A stretch of 64,000 nucleotides of DNA from Acidobacteriota bacterium (GTDB lineage Bacteria; Acidobacteriota; UBA890; WLXD01). The stretch covers positions 868,001-932,000 of the forward strand of contig WLXD01000001.1 in NCBI GenBank assembly GCA_012103255.1. Direction: 5' to 3'. Made by a program: the position numbers and the translations under genes. Positions 42,073 through 51,576 of the stretch are shown piece after piece. Below the pieces are notes generated by a model, which searched no databases, was not told where the DNA came from, and was given only the letters and a program-made list of their open reading frames with translations. The first letter of the stretch is position 1. Each line of letters starts with the position of its first letter.

Positions 42073-44751
42073 CTAGCCCTTCGCGTCCATCCAGGTTGCT
42101 CCGACGCCCACGTCGACAACGAGCGGGACATCGAGCGAGATCGCACCTTCCATTTCGGCGCGCACGATCTCGGCTACCTGATCGATCTCCTCGGCGTCGA
42201 CCTCGAAGACCAGCTCATCGTGCACCTGGATAGTCATGCGTGCTGCGATGTTCTCTTCGGTGAAGCGCCGATCGAGGTTCACCATGGCGAGTTTGATCAG
42301 GTCGGCCGCGGTTCCTTGGAGGGGAGTATTGACCGCGATGCGCTCACCAAACGCTCGCACCATCGGGCGGCCACTCTGCAGCTCGGGAAGGTGTCGCACA
42401 CGGCCCAGGAGCGTGGTCACCAGTCCCTCCTCCTTCGCCTGTTCGACGGTCTTGTCGAGGTATTCGCCGACCTTCGGATAGGCACTCTTGTACTTCTCGA
42501 TGAATTCCTTGGCTTCCTTCACCGAGACCTCGAATTCCCGCGCGAGCCGTTGTGGCCCCATCCCGTAGAGCACCCCGAAGTTGATCACCTTGGCCCGGTC
42601 GCGTTGCTCGTATGACACGTCGTCCGGCTCTACATGGAAGATGGCAGCCGCGGTCGCGCGGTGGATATCGAACCCTTCGCGGAATGCACGCTGCAGTTCG
42701 GGGTCGCCCGAGAGGTGCGCCATGAGCCGGAGTTCGATCTGCGAGTAGTCGGCAACGAGCAGCACCGAGCCGGTGTTTGGCACGAAAGCCTGACGGATCT
42801 GGCGGCCCGTGGCTGTGCGGATCGGGATGTTCTGGAGGTTGGGGTTACTGCTCGACAGGCGCCCGGTCGCGGCGACAGCCTGATCGAACGACGCGTGTAC
42901 GCGGCCGGTCTCGGCGAAAACGTAGGTCGGCAGCGCGTCGAGATAGGTGCTCTTGAGCTTGGTCGCTTCTCGGAACTCGATGACCTGTCCGGCGATGGGG
43001 AAGTCGGCGGCCAGAGCCTCGAGCACCTCCGCTTTGGTCGAGCGATTGCCGCTCTTGGCTGTCTTGCCGCCCGCCGGGAGTTCGAGTCGATCGAACAGCA
43101 CCTCTCCCAGTTGCTTGGGCGAATTGATGTTGAAACTCATCCCGGCAGCCTCGTAGATCGAAGCCTGGAGTTCGTCGATGCGTTTGGTGAACTCCGCCGA
43201 CAACTCGCTGAGGTATGACGAGTCGATGCGCACGCCGTACCACTCCATGCGCGCGAGCACGCGGGCGAGGGGCATCTCGATGGTCTCGAACAGTTCATGA
43301 AGTCCGGCCTGCGACTCGAGTTCGACCTCGAACGCTGCGGCAATTCGGAGAGCGACGTCGGCGCGTTCCGCCGCGTAGCCAGTCGCCTCTGGAATCGGCA
43401 CCGTATCGAAGGTCGCCTTCTTGTCCGGCAACACGTCCGCGAGTTTCGTCGGGTCGAGCCGGAGGATGTCGAGAGCGAGAGCTTCCAGGTCGTGCGACTG
43501 CCGGGTGGGGTGCAGTACGTACGAGGCCAACATGGTGTCGAGCGCCGGCTTCGGCATGGGTACGCCGTGGTGCGCCAGCGTGATCAGCGTGCGTTTGAGG
43601 TCGTGCCCGATCAGTTTGACCTCCGGGTCAGCGAGCACTGGTCCGAGTAGTTCCAGACACTCGGCTACGGTCATCGCGTTTGCCGCCGTGAGGCCCTGGT
43701 GCCCGAGGGGCAGGTAGCCGGCGGTGCCAGGCTCGATCGCGACTCCGAGGCCGACGATGTTGGCGCGGATCGGCTCAGGATGGTCCGTTTGGAGCACCAG
43801 AGTGAGTCGTCCGGCGGCGCGCGCGGCCTGCAGCAGTGCCAGGAACCCGGCGGCGTCGGCGATGGTTTCGTAGCTGCCGCTCGCGGCTTCGGGCTCGTCG
43901 GAGTAATCGTCTATCAGCCGACGGAACTCGAGTTCCATGAACAGGTCGCGCACCGCGGATCGATCCGCATCGGCGGTTGCGAGGTCGTCCAGTGAGACCG
44001 GCAGTTCGAGGTCCGTGTGGATCGTTGCCAACTGCTTCGACAGGACAGCCTGGTCGGCGAACTCAGCGAGGTTGCGGCCGTACTTGTATCGGGAGAGTTC
44101 CTCAGCGTGGTCGATGGCCCCCTCAACCGATCCGTAGGCCTGGATCAACTCGCGCGCCCGTTTGGGGCCGACACCGGGAACACCGGGGATGTCATCAACG
44201 CTGTCCCCCATCAGTCCGAGAAGGTCGGCCATCTGGCCGGGTACTACCCCGTACTTTTCCTCGACGGCACCCTCGTCATACACCCGAACCTGGTTGCGGT
44301 CGCTGCGTAGCCGAACATGGTTGTTGACGAGCTGCAGAAGGTCTTTGTCCTCCGAGGCGATGATCGTGTCGATTCCCGCTGCGGTTGCCTGGCTGGCGAG
44401 AGTGCCGATGACATCGTCAGCTTCGTATCCGCTGAGCTCGACCATGGTCACGTTCATGGCCTCGATGACTTTCCGTACCCATGGAACCTGCGCGCGGAGA
44501 TCGTCCGGCATCGCCGATCGGCTGCTCTTGTAGTCGGCGTACTGCTCGTGGCGCACCGTCTTGCCGCCCGGATCGAAGACTACGGCGATGTAGTCGGGCG
44601 ACTCCTCCTGCAGCAGCTTGCGGAGGATTGTGGTGAATCCGTACGTCGCGTTCGTTGGAACCCCCTGTGCGGTCGTGAGCTCAGGTAGCGCGTGATAGGC
44701 CCGGTGTATCTGGTTGAAGGCGTCTATCAAGCACAGTTTCTTGGCGGCCAT
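42073..44751 (-). CDS. polA: DNA polymerase I lacking proofreading residues
   Basis: An 892-residue family A polymerase. The N-terminal flap/5-prime nuclease is intact (GYEADDVIGTLA, SEDKDLLQLV, LMGDSVDDIPGVPGVG), as is the polymerase (DYSQIELRLMAHLSGD, the O-helix region RAKVINFGVLYGMG, motif C VHDELVFEV). In the middle domain the 3-to-5-prime exonuclease residues of E. coli (Asp355, Glu357, Asp424, Asp501) align to Val, Gln, Thr and Arg (LTLVLQTDHPEP, GHDLKRTLI, YAAERADV). The enzyme should do Okazaki-fragment and repair synthesis without proofreading, as Taq polymerase does. Confidence 0.97.
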   Translation of the reverse strand: MAAKKLCLIDAFNQIHRAYHALPELTTAQGVPTNATYGFTTILRKLLQEESPDYIAVVFDPGGKTVRHEQYADYKSSRSAMPDDLRAQVPWVRKVIEAMNVTMVELSGYEADDVIGTLASQATAAGIDTIIASEDKDLLQLVNNHVRLRSDRNQVRVYDEGAVEEKYGVVPGQMADLLGLMGDSVDDIPGVPGVGPKRARELIQAYGSVEGAIDHAEELSRYKYGRNLAEFADQAVLSKQLATIHTDLELPVSLDDLATADADRSAVRDLFMELEFRRLIDDYSDEPEAASGSYETIADAAGFLALLQAARAAGRLTLVLQTDHPEPIRANIVGLGVAIEPGTAGYLPLGHQGLTAANAMTVAECLELLGPVLADPEVKLIGHDLKRTLITLAHHGVPMPKPALDTMLASYVLHPTRQSHDLEALALDILRLDPTKLADVLPDKKATFDTVPIPEATGYAAERADVALRIAAAFEVELESQAGLHELFETIEMPLARVLARMEWYGVRIDSSYLSELSAEFTKRIDELQASIYEAAGMSFNINSPKQLGEVLFDRLELPAGGKTAKSGNRSTKAEVLEALAADFPIAGQVIEFREATKLKSTYLDALPTYVFAETGRVHASFDQAVAATGRLSSSNPNLQNIPIRTATGRQIRQAFVPNTGSVLLVADYSQIELRLMAHLSGDPELQRAFREGFDIHRATAAAIFHVEPDDVSYEQRDRAKVINFGVLYGMGPQRLAREFEVSVKEAKEFIEKYKSAYPKVGEYLDKTVEQAKEEGLVTTLLGRVRHLPELQSGRPMVRAFGERIAVNTPLQGTAADLIKLAMVNLDRRFTEENIAARMTIQVHDELVFEVDAEEIDQVAEIVRAEMEGAISLDVPLVVDVGVGATWMDAKG

Positions 44752-44824
44752 GAGCCTCTCGCAGTTGGGCTTTCGTCGGGGCGGTGGATGCTACACCAGG
44801 GCTGGAGGCGCGGCGCTGTCGCAC

Positions 44825-44854
44825 ATGACCGGCCCGGCCTGTCCGGGGTACAAT
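44825..44854 (+). promoter_or_regulatory. Sigma-70-type promoter candidate
   Basis: ATGACC (44825-44830) and TACAAT (44849-44854, 5 of 6) are separated by 18 nt. The transcript would have a leader of about 135 nt, including a small GC hairpin near 44895, before the barrel protein gene at 44997. No experimental support. Confidence 0.4.
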
Positions 44855-44996
44855 ACGGTCTCGGACGAAAGGGGTCCGAACCCGACTGCGGTCGGGGCGA
44901 TCCTGGCAATTCGCCGCCAGTTGACCGCTGTCGTCAGCCGGTGATAGCTTGCTCGTACCTAACCCCCCTGAGCCGAGCCTGAAAAGGTCCTTGCCG

Positions 44997-46715
44997 ATGC
45001 CGACTTTGAAGCGCATCGGGGCCGCAGCGGTGGCCCTCAGCCACCTTGCCGCTCTAGCGCCTGTTGCTGAAGCCCAGGTCGCGACGGTTCCAGTAGCCGT
45101 CGGCGATGCTGTGAGCGCAGAAAGTACGCTCTCAGGGGTAGTGCAGGATCCGCGCGGACTGCCGTTGCTCGGTGCGTTCGTTGCCGTAATCGCTCTCGGG
45201 GCCGATGAGCCCACTGCGGTTGTGGTCACGGATGGCGGTGGCAAGTTCAGCGTCGGGAACCTGCCGCAAGGAATGTATTCGCTACTGGTAGGTAGTTTGG
45301 GATTCGCCGGCACCGTTCTGCAGGGGATTAGCGTGCCCAGCACGGTTCCCGTTACGTTGCAGCTTGAGCCTGAAGAGCAGCGGACACTGTCCGCGTTTGA
45401 TGCTCCGCTTGACCTCGGATACGCGCTCCGGTCATCAAAGCGCGACGTCCTCCGGCAGACCGACACCACGATCGTGACCGCTGACGGCACGGCTGCAGCG
45501 CCGCGCCAGGATCTGAGTGGCGCGGTGGCGCCCAGCCTGGCAATGGGCGGCGAGGTTCGGCTGTGGAGCTTCACGAACGTGGGCAGCAGCAGTGCGGAGA
45601 GCGAGACAGTTGGAGTCACCACCGTTGATCTGCGCAGCGGCAATCTCTGGGACCTTCGGGCGCATGTGGGCCACGAGGGCGCCGTTTGGGCGGCGAGCAA
45701 CCTGCGCCAGGATCTTGGAGGTGGACACAGTCTTCGCGTCGGCTTCGGCTACGTGGGCGGCGGATTTCAGCTCCAGATGCCTGAGGAAGCGGGAATCCCC
45801 GGCAGCTGGATTGGTCGGTTGCTGGTTGAAGACACCTGGCAGGCATCGGATCCACTCGAGGTCCGCTACGGCGTGCGCTACGAGCACCACAACTACCTTG
45901 GCAACAGCGAACTGGTGTCGCCAGCCTTCGAACTCGCGTACGAACTGGTCGACAATACGCGCCTGACAACCGGCGTCGCGATGAACACGACGGGGCTCGG
46001 CTTGGCCGACGACAACGGCTTCGAAGTCATGTCGGTCATCAACAAAGCGAACGTCCGCGTTAATGACACAAGCCAGGTAGTTCCTGAACGCGCCCTGCGC
46101 TACCACTTCGGCGTGGAGCAGTACATCGGGCCTGCGGCGGTCAGCGTGCGGGCCTACTACGACGACGTGACGAATCAGCTTCTCGGCGTCTACCTGTCTG
46201 GTGACGCAGGCCAGCACAACTATCTATTCTTCAACGTCGGCGACTCAGCAGCTCGCGGTGTTGAGCTCGGTGTGGCCGGCCAAATTGCCGACGCTGTCTC
46301 GGGGCAGGTGACGTACGCCTATCGTGATCGCGATGCGGCATACACCTTGCCGATGCCGACCACCTTCGGTGTGGGACAGGCGGAAGATCTCGATCGCCTC
46401 GGCCAGCAGACGCACGAAGTGAATGCGACGCTCGCAGCTCAGATCCCAACGGCGCGGACGTTCCTCGAGGCCAGCTACAGTTGGCGGCACGGAATGCCGG
46501 TTGTCCGTGACGGCGAGATTCGTCCCGACGTTGGCCGCTTTGACTTCCGCGTTCGGCAGCCGTTGCCTTTCCGGGCGCTGCAAACCGAATGGTCGGCCAT
46601 GCTGCAGGTTCGTAACCTGCTCGGGCCGCAGTACGACGGACTCTATGACGTCACCTTTGCCGAGTTGGTGGGCCTGACTCGCGGCATCGCGGGTGGCCTG
46701 GCGGTGAGCTTCTAG
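44997..46715 (+). CDS. Outer-membrane TonB-receptor-like barrel with carboxypeptidase-regulatory domain
   Basis: A 572-residue protein: signal peptide (RIGAAAVALSHLAALAPVAEAQ), a CarboxypepD_reg-like beta-sandwich (TLSGVVQDPRGLPLLGAFVAVIALG...FSVGNLPQGMYSLLVGSLGF), then a long barrel with alternating strands (HSLRVGFGYVGGGFQLQM; EVRYGVRYEHHNYLG; AVSVRAYYDDVTNQLLGVY) ending LAVSF, the terminal Phe used by the BAM machinery. It lacks a recognisable TonB plug domain and is shorter than most SusC/TonB receptors, so it may be a plug-less relative. AAAAGG at 44982 supports ATG 44997. A strong terminator follows. Confidence 0.8.
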   Translation: MPTLKRIGAAAVALSHLAALAPVAEAQVATVPVAVGDAVSAESTLSGVVQDPRGLPLLGAFVAVIALGADEPTAVVVTDGGGKFSVGNLPQGMYSLLVGSLGFAGTVLQGISVPSTVPVTLQLEPEEQRTLSAFDAPLDLGYALRSSKRDVLRQTDTTIVTADGTAAAPRQDLSGAVAPSLAMGGEVRLWSFTNVGSSSAESETVGVTTVDLRSGNLWDLRAHVGHEGAVWAASNLRQDLGGGHSLRVGFGYVGGGFQLQMPEEAGIPGSWIGRLLVEDTWQASDPLEVRYGVRYEHHNYLGNSELVSPAFELAYELVDNTRLTTGVAMNTTGLGLADDNGFEVMSVINKANVRVNDTSQVVPERALRYHFGVEQYIGPAAVSVRAYYDDVTNQLLGVYLSGDAGQHNYLFFNVGDSAARGVELGVAGQIADAVSGQVTYAYRDRDAAYTLPMPTTFGVGQAEDLDRLGQQTHEVNATLAAQIPTARTFLEASYSWRHGMPVVRDGEIRPDVGRFDFRVRQPLPFRALQTEWSAMLQVRNLLGPQYDGLYDVTFAELVGLTRGIAGGLAVSF

Positions 46716-46773
46716 TAGAGCGAGAGCTTGCGATGGCGGTTGCCTTGGCGGCTGCTCGGGCAGAAAGTTTTGC

Positions 46774-46803
46774 GGCGAGGGTGAAGTATCCCTCGCCTTT
46801 TTT
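46774..46803 (+). terminator. Rho-independent terminator
   Basis: GGCGAGGG and CCCTCGCC form a perfect 8-bp stem with an 8-nt loop, followed by six T residues (46798-46803). It closes the barrel-protein transcription unit, 59 nt after its stop. Confidence 0.95.
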
Positions 46804-46812
46804 CGTGGATCG

Positions 46813-46849
46813 ATTCAACATGATGGATCAGCCATTCATCATATTGAAT
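46813..46849. promoter_or_regulatory. 37-bp imperfect palindrome, candidate activator/enhancer site
   Basis: Two 16-bp arms match at 14 of 16 positions around the spacer CAGCC; the arms read ATTCAACATGATGGAT and ATTCATCATATTGAAT. It is AT-rich in otherwise GC-rich DNA and is centred about 115 bp upstream of the sigma-54 -12 element, the range expected for an NtrC-type enhancer. There is no T-run directly after it, so it is not an intrinsic terminator. Confidence 0.6.
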
Positions 46850-46931
46850 TTCGATATGTCAATAATTGTCAAGATGAGCGTTGGGCCCTTTGAAATCAGC
46901 ACTTTGGGACGTTCTCGAAAACTTGCCCCAC

Positions 46932-46946
46932 TGGTACGGGTCTTGC
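46932..46946 (+). promoter_or_regulatory. Sigma-54 (-24/-12) promoter
   Basis: TGGTACGGGTCTTGC matches the consensus TGGCACG-N4-TTGC with one mismatch and the exact GG-N10-GC spacing (GG at 46933-46934, GC at 46945-46946). It lies 66 nt before the start of a kinase whose partner is a sigma-54 activator. Confidence 0.75.
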
Positions 46947-47011
46947 GTTAATACGCGCGCGAATGCGCGGCAGATCACGCTGGACGCCAACCCAACGACA
47001 CCAACACTGCA

Positions 47012-49885
47012 ATGACTCATAGCGAACGGAGAATGGACACGCTGCAGATCGCCGGGCTCATCGCCCTGGCGGGTGCGCTGCTGTTCCTCGGAGTCATTTC
47101 GTTCACCAACCAGCTGAGCTGGCGCGAGCCGCACGACGGCATCGTCTGGGAGCAACGGGGCCCCGACGTAGTTGCTGTGGCGGTCGATCGAGACGGGCCC
47201 GGCGCCGAGGCCAGGATCCGCGTTGACGACATCCTGCTTCAGGTTGACGGCCAGCCACCGGTAACCCCTGAAGTGGTCGAGGTGATGCTCTACGCCCGTG
47301 ATATCGGTGAGCGCATCTATCTCCAGGTCGATCGTGCCGGGCGGCAGCTGGAGCGCGAGCTGATTGTTGGCGGATTCCAACCGAACGAAATCCGCCCCAC
47401 TTTCTACCTGGCGTTCGTTGGCCTGGCATTCCTGATCGCCGGCGTGTTCGCGATACTCAGAACGCCCGACGCGACGAGTCGGCGGTTTCTGGTGCTGGCG
47501 ATCGGGTTTTACGCGCTCTTCGCGCTGTCGCCCACTACACGCACGGCCGACCCCTGGCACGGCACAATCTATTGGCTCGATCAGATTGCCCGCGACCTCG
47601 TGCCGGCTCTGTTCCTGTACTTCGCACTGACATTTCCGAAGCCCAAGCCGGAACTCGAGCAGACGCCGCGCCCGATCCTTGCCGCAATCTTCGGTCCGGC
47701 GGTTGCCCTACTGGCACTCAATGCGTTCGTCCAGTTTGGTGCGCATCGCGTCGGCATCGGTCAACTCGGAGCGGAGCGGCTGTTCCAAGCCGGTGTCCGT
47801 CTTGAGTTGATCTACTTTGCGGCGGCGATCGGGCTCGGAATCCTGGCGTTCGCGCATTCGATCGCGAATACGACTAATGCGCAGGAACGCCTACGCTTGA
47901 AGTGGCTCGTCGGTGGCGTCTCCGTTGGTCTCCTGCCGCTCGTGACGCTGTACATCCCGATGCGCTTGCTCGGGCTTGAGTACACGCCACTGGTGATCGT
48001 CTCGGTGTTGCCTGTGTTCCTGGTGCCGCTGGCGTTCTCCTACGCAGCGGTCGGGTTCCGTCTCTGGGACGTCGAAGTCATCTTGAAGGGCGCCCTGACC
48101 TACGCCGTGACCGTGGTGGTAGCCCTCGGCGCGTACTTCGGCACCCACTGGGCTCTGGCTCGCGCGCTGGGCCCCGAGGACAACCTGGTGCAGACCGCTG
48201 CGCTGCTTGCGACCCTCGCGGTGGCCATTGGGTTCGCTCCGCTACGCCTGAAGCTGCTGGATCTCGCCGACCGGCTGTACTACCGCGATTCCTACCGCGC
48301 CCGCCGGACGCTGATGGACTTCGGCCGCGAGCTCAATAGTGAGACCGACCTCACCAACGTCGTCGATCTCCTCGTGCACAGGGTGCGCGAAACAATGCGC
48401 GTTGGTCGTGTAGGTGTACTCCTTCGGCTGGAGGACAACGATGATCTACGCATCGTGCCGACCAGCGGCCACGTGTCCGGCGGAGAAGCGTTGTCGTCGA
48501 ACTTCTCGCAGTTCGTCGCCGGAGCTCTGGTAAAACGCCCCTACCTCTACATCGATGATCTGGCGCCCGTGCTCGAGGAGTATCCAGCCGACGCCGAGAT
48601 CTTGCACAACGAGGACTTCGCCTACTTCCTGCCGCTCGACGTGAAGGGCGACATCATCGGCGTGCTCGCGATCGGACGACGCCTCTCGGGTGACTATCTG
48701 TCGAGCGATGACTTGAAGGTGCTTCAGCCACTCGCTGCTCATCTGGCTCTCGCAGTCGACAACGCGCTCCTGTATCGCGAGGTTCAGCGCCGCGCGACGG
48801 AACTCGAGCACCTCAAGGAATATAGCGAGAACATCGTCGAGAGCATCACGGGCGGACTCATGGTGCTCGACGCGGATGGTCATGTGCAGTCCTGGAACCG
48901 GTCGCTGGCGGACCTGCACGGGGTCGAGCCGGAGGATGCACACGGTCATACCGTCGAAGAGCTGTTCCCGAAGAGCTTCTGCCGGGTGCTCAACGCGGCG
49001 CGAGAGAAAGTGGAACGAGGGCAGGAGGCGGTTACGTCCGCCTACCGGATCCCGCTTCGTACACGCCACGACGAGGACCACGTGGTCACCCTGTCGATTG
49101 CACCTCTCCTTGGCGAGGAAGGCGACGCGGGCACCGTTGTGATCGTCGATGACGTGACAGAACGCACGGCGATGGAGTCGCAGTTGCGCCAGGCGGAGAA
49201 GCTCACCTCAGTCGGTCTACTCGCCGCCGGCGTTGCACACGAGGTCAACACGCCGCTCGCGGGGATCTCGGCCTACGTGCAGATGCTGCAGCGCAAGCTG
49301 CCCGACACAGATCCGCGCGGTGCGATTCTGGAAAAGATCGAGAAGCAGACGTTCCGCGCCTCGCAAATCGTCAACAGTCTGCTGAATTTCTCAAGGCAGG
49401 AAACGGGCGACTTCCGCCCCGTTGATCTCAACAATGTCGTCGACGAAACGCTGTCCCTGGCGGAGATTCAGCTGCGCAAGCGTCAGATCGAGGTTCGCAC
49501 CGAACTGGACGAGGATGTGCCAGTGGTCGGTGACCCGATCAAGCTGCAGCAGGTATTGATGAACCTCCTGCTCAATGCTCGCGACGCCATGCCCCAGGGC
49601 GGCGCCGTGCGCATCAGCACGATTCGCCAGAACGGCAACGCGATTTTGCAGGTCCGCGACTCGGGCACAGGTATCGATGCCGAGACGATGGAGAAGGTCT
49701 ACGACCCGTTCTTCACCACGAAGGGCATCGGCAAGGGCACTGGCCTCGGACTTTCCGTTTCGTACGGCATCATCCAGGAGCATCGCGGCTCGATCACCGT
49801 TGACAGCGAACCTGGTGAGGGCACCGTCTTCCGGATCAGCCTGCCCGCCGCTGCCGACACTGATATTCACGCCGCGGCCGGTTAG
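47012..49885 (+). CDS. Membrane sensor histidine kinase with PDZ, GAF and PAS domains
   Basis: A 957-residue kinase. TM helix near 12-30; a PDZ-like domain about 45-115 (GPDVVAVAVDRDGPGAEARIRVDDILLQVDGQPP); seven or eight TM helices about 130-410; GAF about 430-590; PAS about 600-720 (NIVESITGGLMVLDADGHVQSWN); HisKA with phospho-acceptor His743 in AAGVAHEVNTPLAG; and HATPase with DARDAMPQGG, GTGIDAE, PFFTTKGIGKGTGLGLS. The PDZ is probably periplasmic. It heads an operon with the NtrC-type regulator 41 nt downstream, behind a sigma-54 promoter. Confidence 0.93.
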   Translation: MTHSERRMDTLQIAGLIALAGALLFLGVISFTNQLSWREPHDGIVWEQRGPDVVAVAVDRDGPGAEARIRVDDILLQVDGQPPVTPEVVEVMLYARDIGERIYLQVDRAGRQLERELIVGGFQPNEIRPTFYLAFVGLAFLIAGVFAILRTPDATSRRFLVLAIGFYALFALSPTTRTADPWHGTIYWLDQIARDLVPALFLYFALTFPKPKPELEQTPRPILAAIFGPAVALLALNAFVQFGAHRVGIGQLGAERLFQAGVRLELIYFAAAIGLGILAFAHSIANTTNAQERLRLKWLVGGVSVGLLPLVTLYIPMRLLGLEYTPLVIVSVLPVFLVPLAFSYAAVGFRLWDVEVILKGALTYAVTVVVALGAYFGTHWALARALGPEDNLVQTAALLATLAVAIGFAPLRLKLLDLADRLYYRDSYRARRTLMDFGRELNSETDLTNVVDLLVHRVRETMRVGRVGVLLRLEDNDDLRIVPTSGHVSGGEALSSNFSQFVAGALVKRPYLYIDDLAPVLEEYPADAEILHNEDFAYFLPLDVKGDIIGVLAIGRRLSGDYLSSDDLKVLQPLAAHLALAVDNALLYREVQRRATELEHLKEYSENIVESITGGLMVLDADGHVQSWNRSLADLHGVEPEDAHGHTVEELFPKSFCRVLNAAREKVERGQEAVTSAYRIPLRTRHDEDHVVTLSIAPLLGEEGDAGTVVIVDDVTERTAMESQLRQAEKLTSVGLLAAGVAHEVNTPLAGISAYVQMLQRKLPDTDPRGAILEKIEKQTFRASQIVNSLLNFSRQETGDFRPVDLNNVVDETLSLAEIQLRKRQIEVRTELDEDVPVVGDPIKLQQVLMNLLLNARDAMPQGGAVRISTIRQNGNAILQVRDSGTGIDAETMEKVYDPFFTTKGIGKGTGLGLSVSYGIIQEHRGSITVDSEPGEGTVFRISLPAAADTDIHAAAG

Positions 49886-49926
49886 TTCCTTCCCCCGGGC
49901 CAAACGGCCTGACACCCGAGCAGCAC

Positions 49927-51324
49927 TTGGCCAATAGCAGAACCATCCTCGTCATCGACGACGAGATCATCATGCAGGAGACCCTGTCGGACTTCCTGCA
50001 AGAGGAAGGGTTCCTGGTCGACATCGCTTCTTCAGGGGAGGAAGGTGTCGAGCTCGCCAAGGCGAAGCCCTACGACTGCGCGATCGTCGACTTGATGATG
50101 CCGGGTATGGACGGCATTCAGACGACGCAGCGACTCAAGGAACACGACGCCACCCTGCCGGTCATCATGATCACGGCCTACGCGTCCGTCGAGTCGGCCG
50201 TCGAAGCCATGAAGCAGGGCGCCCACGAGTACATCACGAAGCCGTTCAAGATCGACGAAGTGCTTCTGGTAATCGAGAACGCGATTCGGCAGCGTCAGCT
50301 GGAACTCGAAGTTCGCAATCTCCGCGAAGCGCTCCGCGACAAGTACAAGTTCGAGAACATCGTCGGCAAGAACCGCAAGATGCAAGAGGTCTACAACCTC
50401 ATCACTCAGGCGGCGCCGTCTCGGTCGACGATCTTGATCCTGGGGGAGAGCGGTACCGGGAAGGAACTGGTCGCCAAGGCGATCCATGCAAACAGCACTC
50501 GCGCTGACAATGCTTTTGTCACCGTCAACTCCGGGGCCATGTCGGCCGAGCTGCTCGAGAGCAATCTTTTTGGCCACGAGAAAGGTTCTTTCACCGGCGC
50601 GGTCAGCACGAAGAAGGGGCTTTTCGAGGTGGCCGACGGCGGCACGATCTTCCTCGACGAGATCGCAAACGTCGCGCCCGACGTCCAGGCCAAGCTTCTC
50701 CGTGTTATTCAGGAGCGCGAGTTCATGCGGGTGGGCGGTCTTGAAAACATCAAGACCGACGTACGCATCATCTCTGCGACCAACGTCGACCTGCGGCAGA
50801 AAGTCGCCGACGGTGAGTTCCGCGAGGACCTTTACTACCGCCTCAACGTCATCACGATCTCTATCCCGCCGCTGTGCGACCGAGCCGACGACATCCCGTT
50901 ACTCACTCAGCATTTCCTCGACAAATACGCCGAAGAGAACAACCGCGAAGGCGTCGTGATGGCAGAGGACGCCCTGGAGGTCCTCAAGGGCTACCACTGG
51001 CCTGGCAATGTCCGCGAACTCGAGAACGCGGTGGAACGCGCCGTCGTGCTGGCGCCACTCGACGGCCACATCGGCCCAACACTCGTGGGCGAATACATCA
51101 GTCCCGAACCGTTGGACGGCGCAACCCTTCCGAACCCGATGCTCGGCACCGCTCCGCTTCGCGGCATGGTGGAGGAGTTCGAAAAGCGCCTGATCCTACG
51201 CGCGCTCGAACAGACCGACTGGGTACAGAAGGAAGCGGCCAATCTGCTCGATGTGAAGCCGACGACGCTGAACGAGAAGATCAAGCGGTACGGGATTCGG
51301 GCGGTGGTGAAGGAGCACGCTTAG
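49927..51324 (+). CDS. NtrC-family sigma-54-dependent response regulator
   Basis: A 465-residue activator. Receiver domain 1-120 with phospho-acceptor Asp55 (CAIVDLMMPG) and the TKPF switch; AAA+ ATPase with Walker A GESGTGKE near 174, GSFTGA (variant of GAFTGA that contacts sigma-54) near 221, and Walker B region FLDEIANV; C-terminal Fis-type helix-turn-helix ALEQTDWVQKEAANLLDVKPTTLNEKIKRYG. The start is TTG at 49927, because no ATG precedes the conserved receiver start. It is paired with the kinase upstream and presumably activates sigma-54 promoters, possibly its own. Confidence 0.95.
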   Translation: MANSRTILVIDDEIIMQETLSDFLQEEGFLVDIASSGEEGVELAKAKPYDCAIVDLMMPGMDGIQTTQRLKEHDATLPVIMITAYASVESAVEAMKQGAHEYITKPFKIDEVLLVIENAIRQRQLELEVRNLREALRDKYKFENIVGKNRKMQEVYNLITQAAPSRSTILILGESGTGKELVAKAIHANSTRADNAFVTVNSGAMSAELLESNLFGHEKGSFTGAVSTKKGLFEVADGGTIFLDEIANVAPDVQAKLLRVIQEREFMRVGGLENIKTDVRIISATNVDLRQKVADGEFREDLYYRLNVITISIPPLCDRADDIPLLTQHFLDKYAEENNREGVVMAEDALEVLKGYHWPGNVRELENAVERAVVLAPLDGHIGPTLVGEYISPEPLDGATLPNPMLGTAPLRGMVEEFEKRLILRALEQTDWVQKEAANLLDVKPTTLNEKIKRYGIRAVVKEHA

Positions 51325-51333
51325 GTTTAGGGC

Positions 51334-51471
51334 GGCGGCGCGGGGCATGGGCTCCTGGCACAACCGTCGCCGCTCGTGCTTTATCAGCCGTCCTTGCTCG
51401 CGCGTCTTGTTCCAGTTGGCTTCTATGCCGTGCCGGCGGGGTTGTTTTCGGAGCCCATGCCCCGCGCCGCC
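51334..51471. repeat. Palindromic element A (138 nt, 22-bp perfect inverted arms)
   Basis: Arms at 51334-51355 and 51450-51471 are exact reverse complements over 22 nt, enclosing 94 nt. The interior starts near CAACCGTCGCCGC (51361) and has TTGCTCGCGCGTCT and GCGGGGTTG blocks that recur, inverted, in element B at 51577-51712. The 3-prime end of the sigma-54 regulator gene lies only 10 nt away. No T-run follows the arms. Confidence 0.8.
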
Positions 51472-51576
51472 CGGCAACACCGAGCCGGACGCGCTCGCGA
51501 CCACGCCCGGGCGGTCGCGGATCGTCTCCCCGCGCACACTTCGATGTGGAACTGCGGGTCGAACGCGGTAGTCCGG
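51472..51576. other. Spacer between the two palindromic elements
   Basis: A GC-rich 105-nt stretch with no credible gene. Open frames cross it on both strands, but they also cross the repeats and show no recognisable protein. I see no promoter or terminator in it. Confidence 0.5.
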
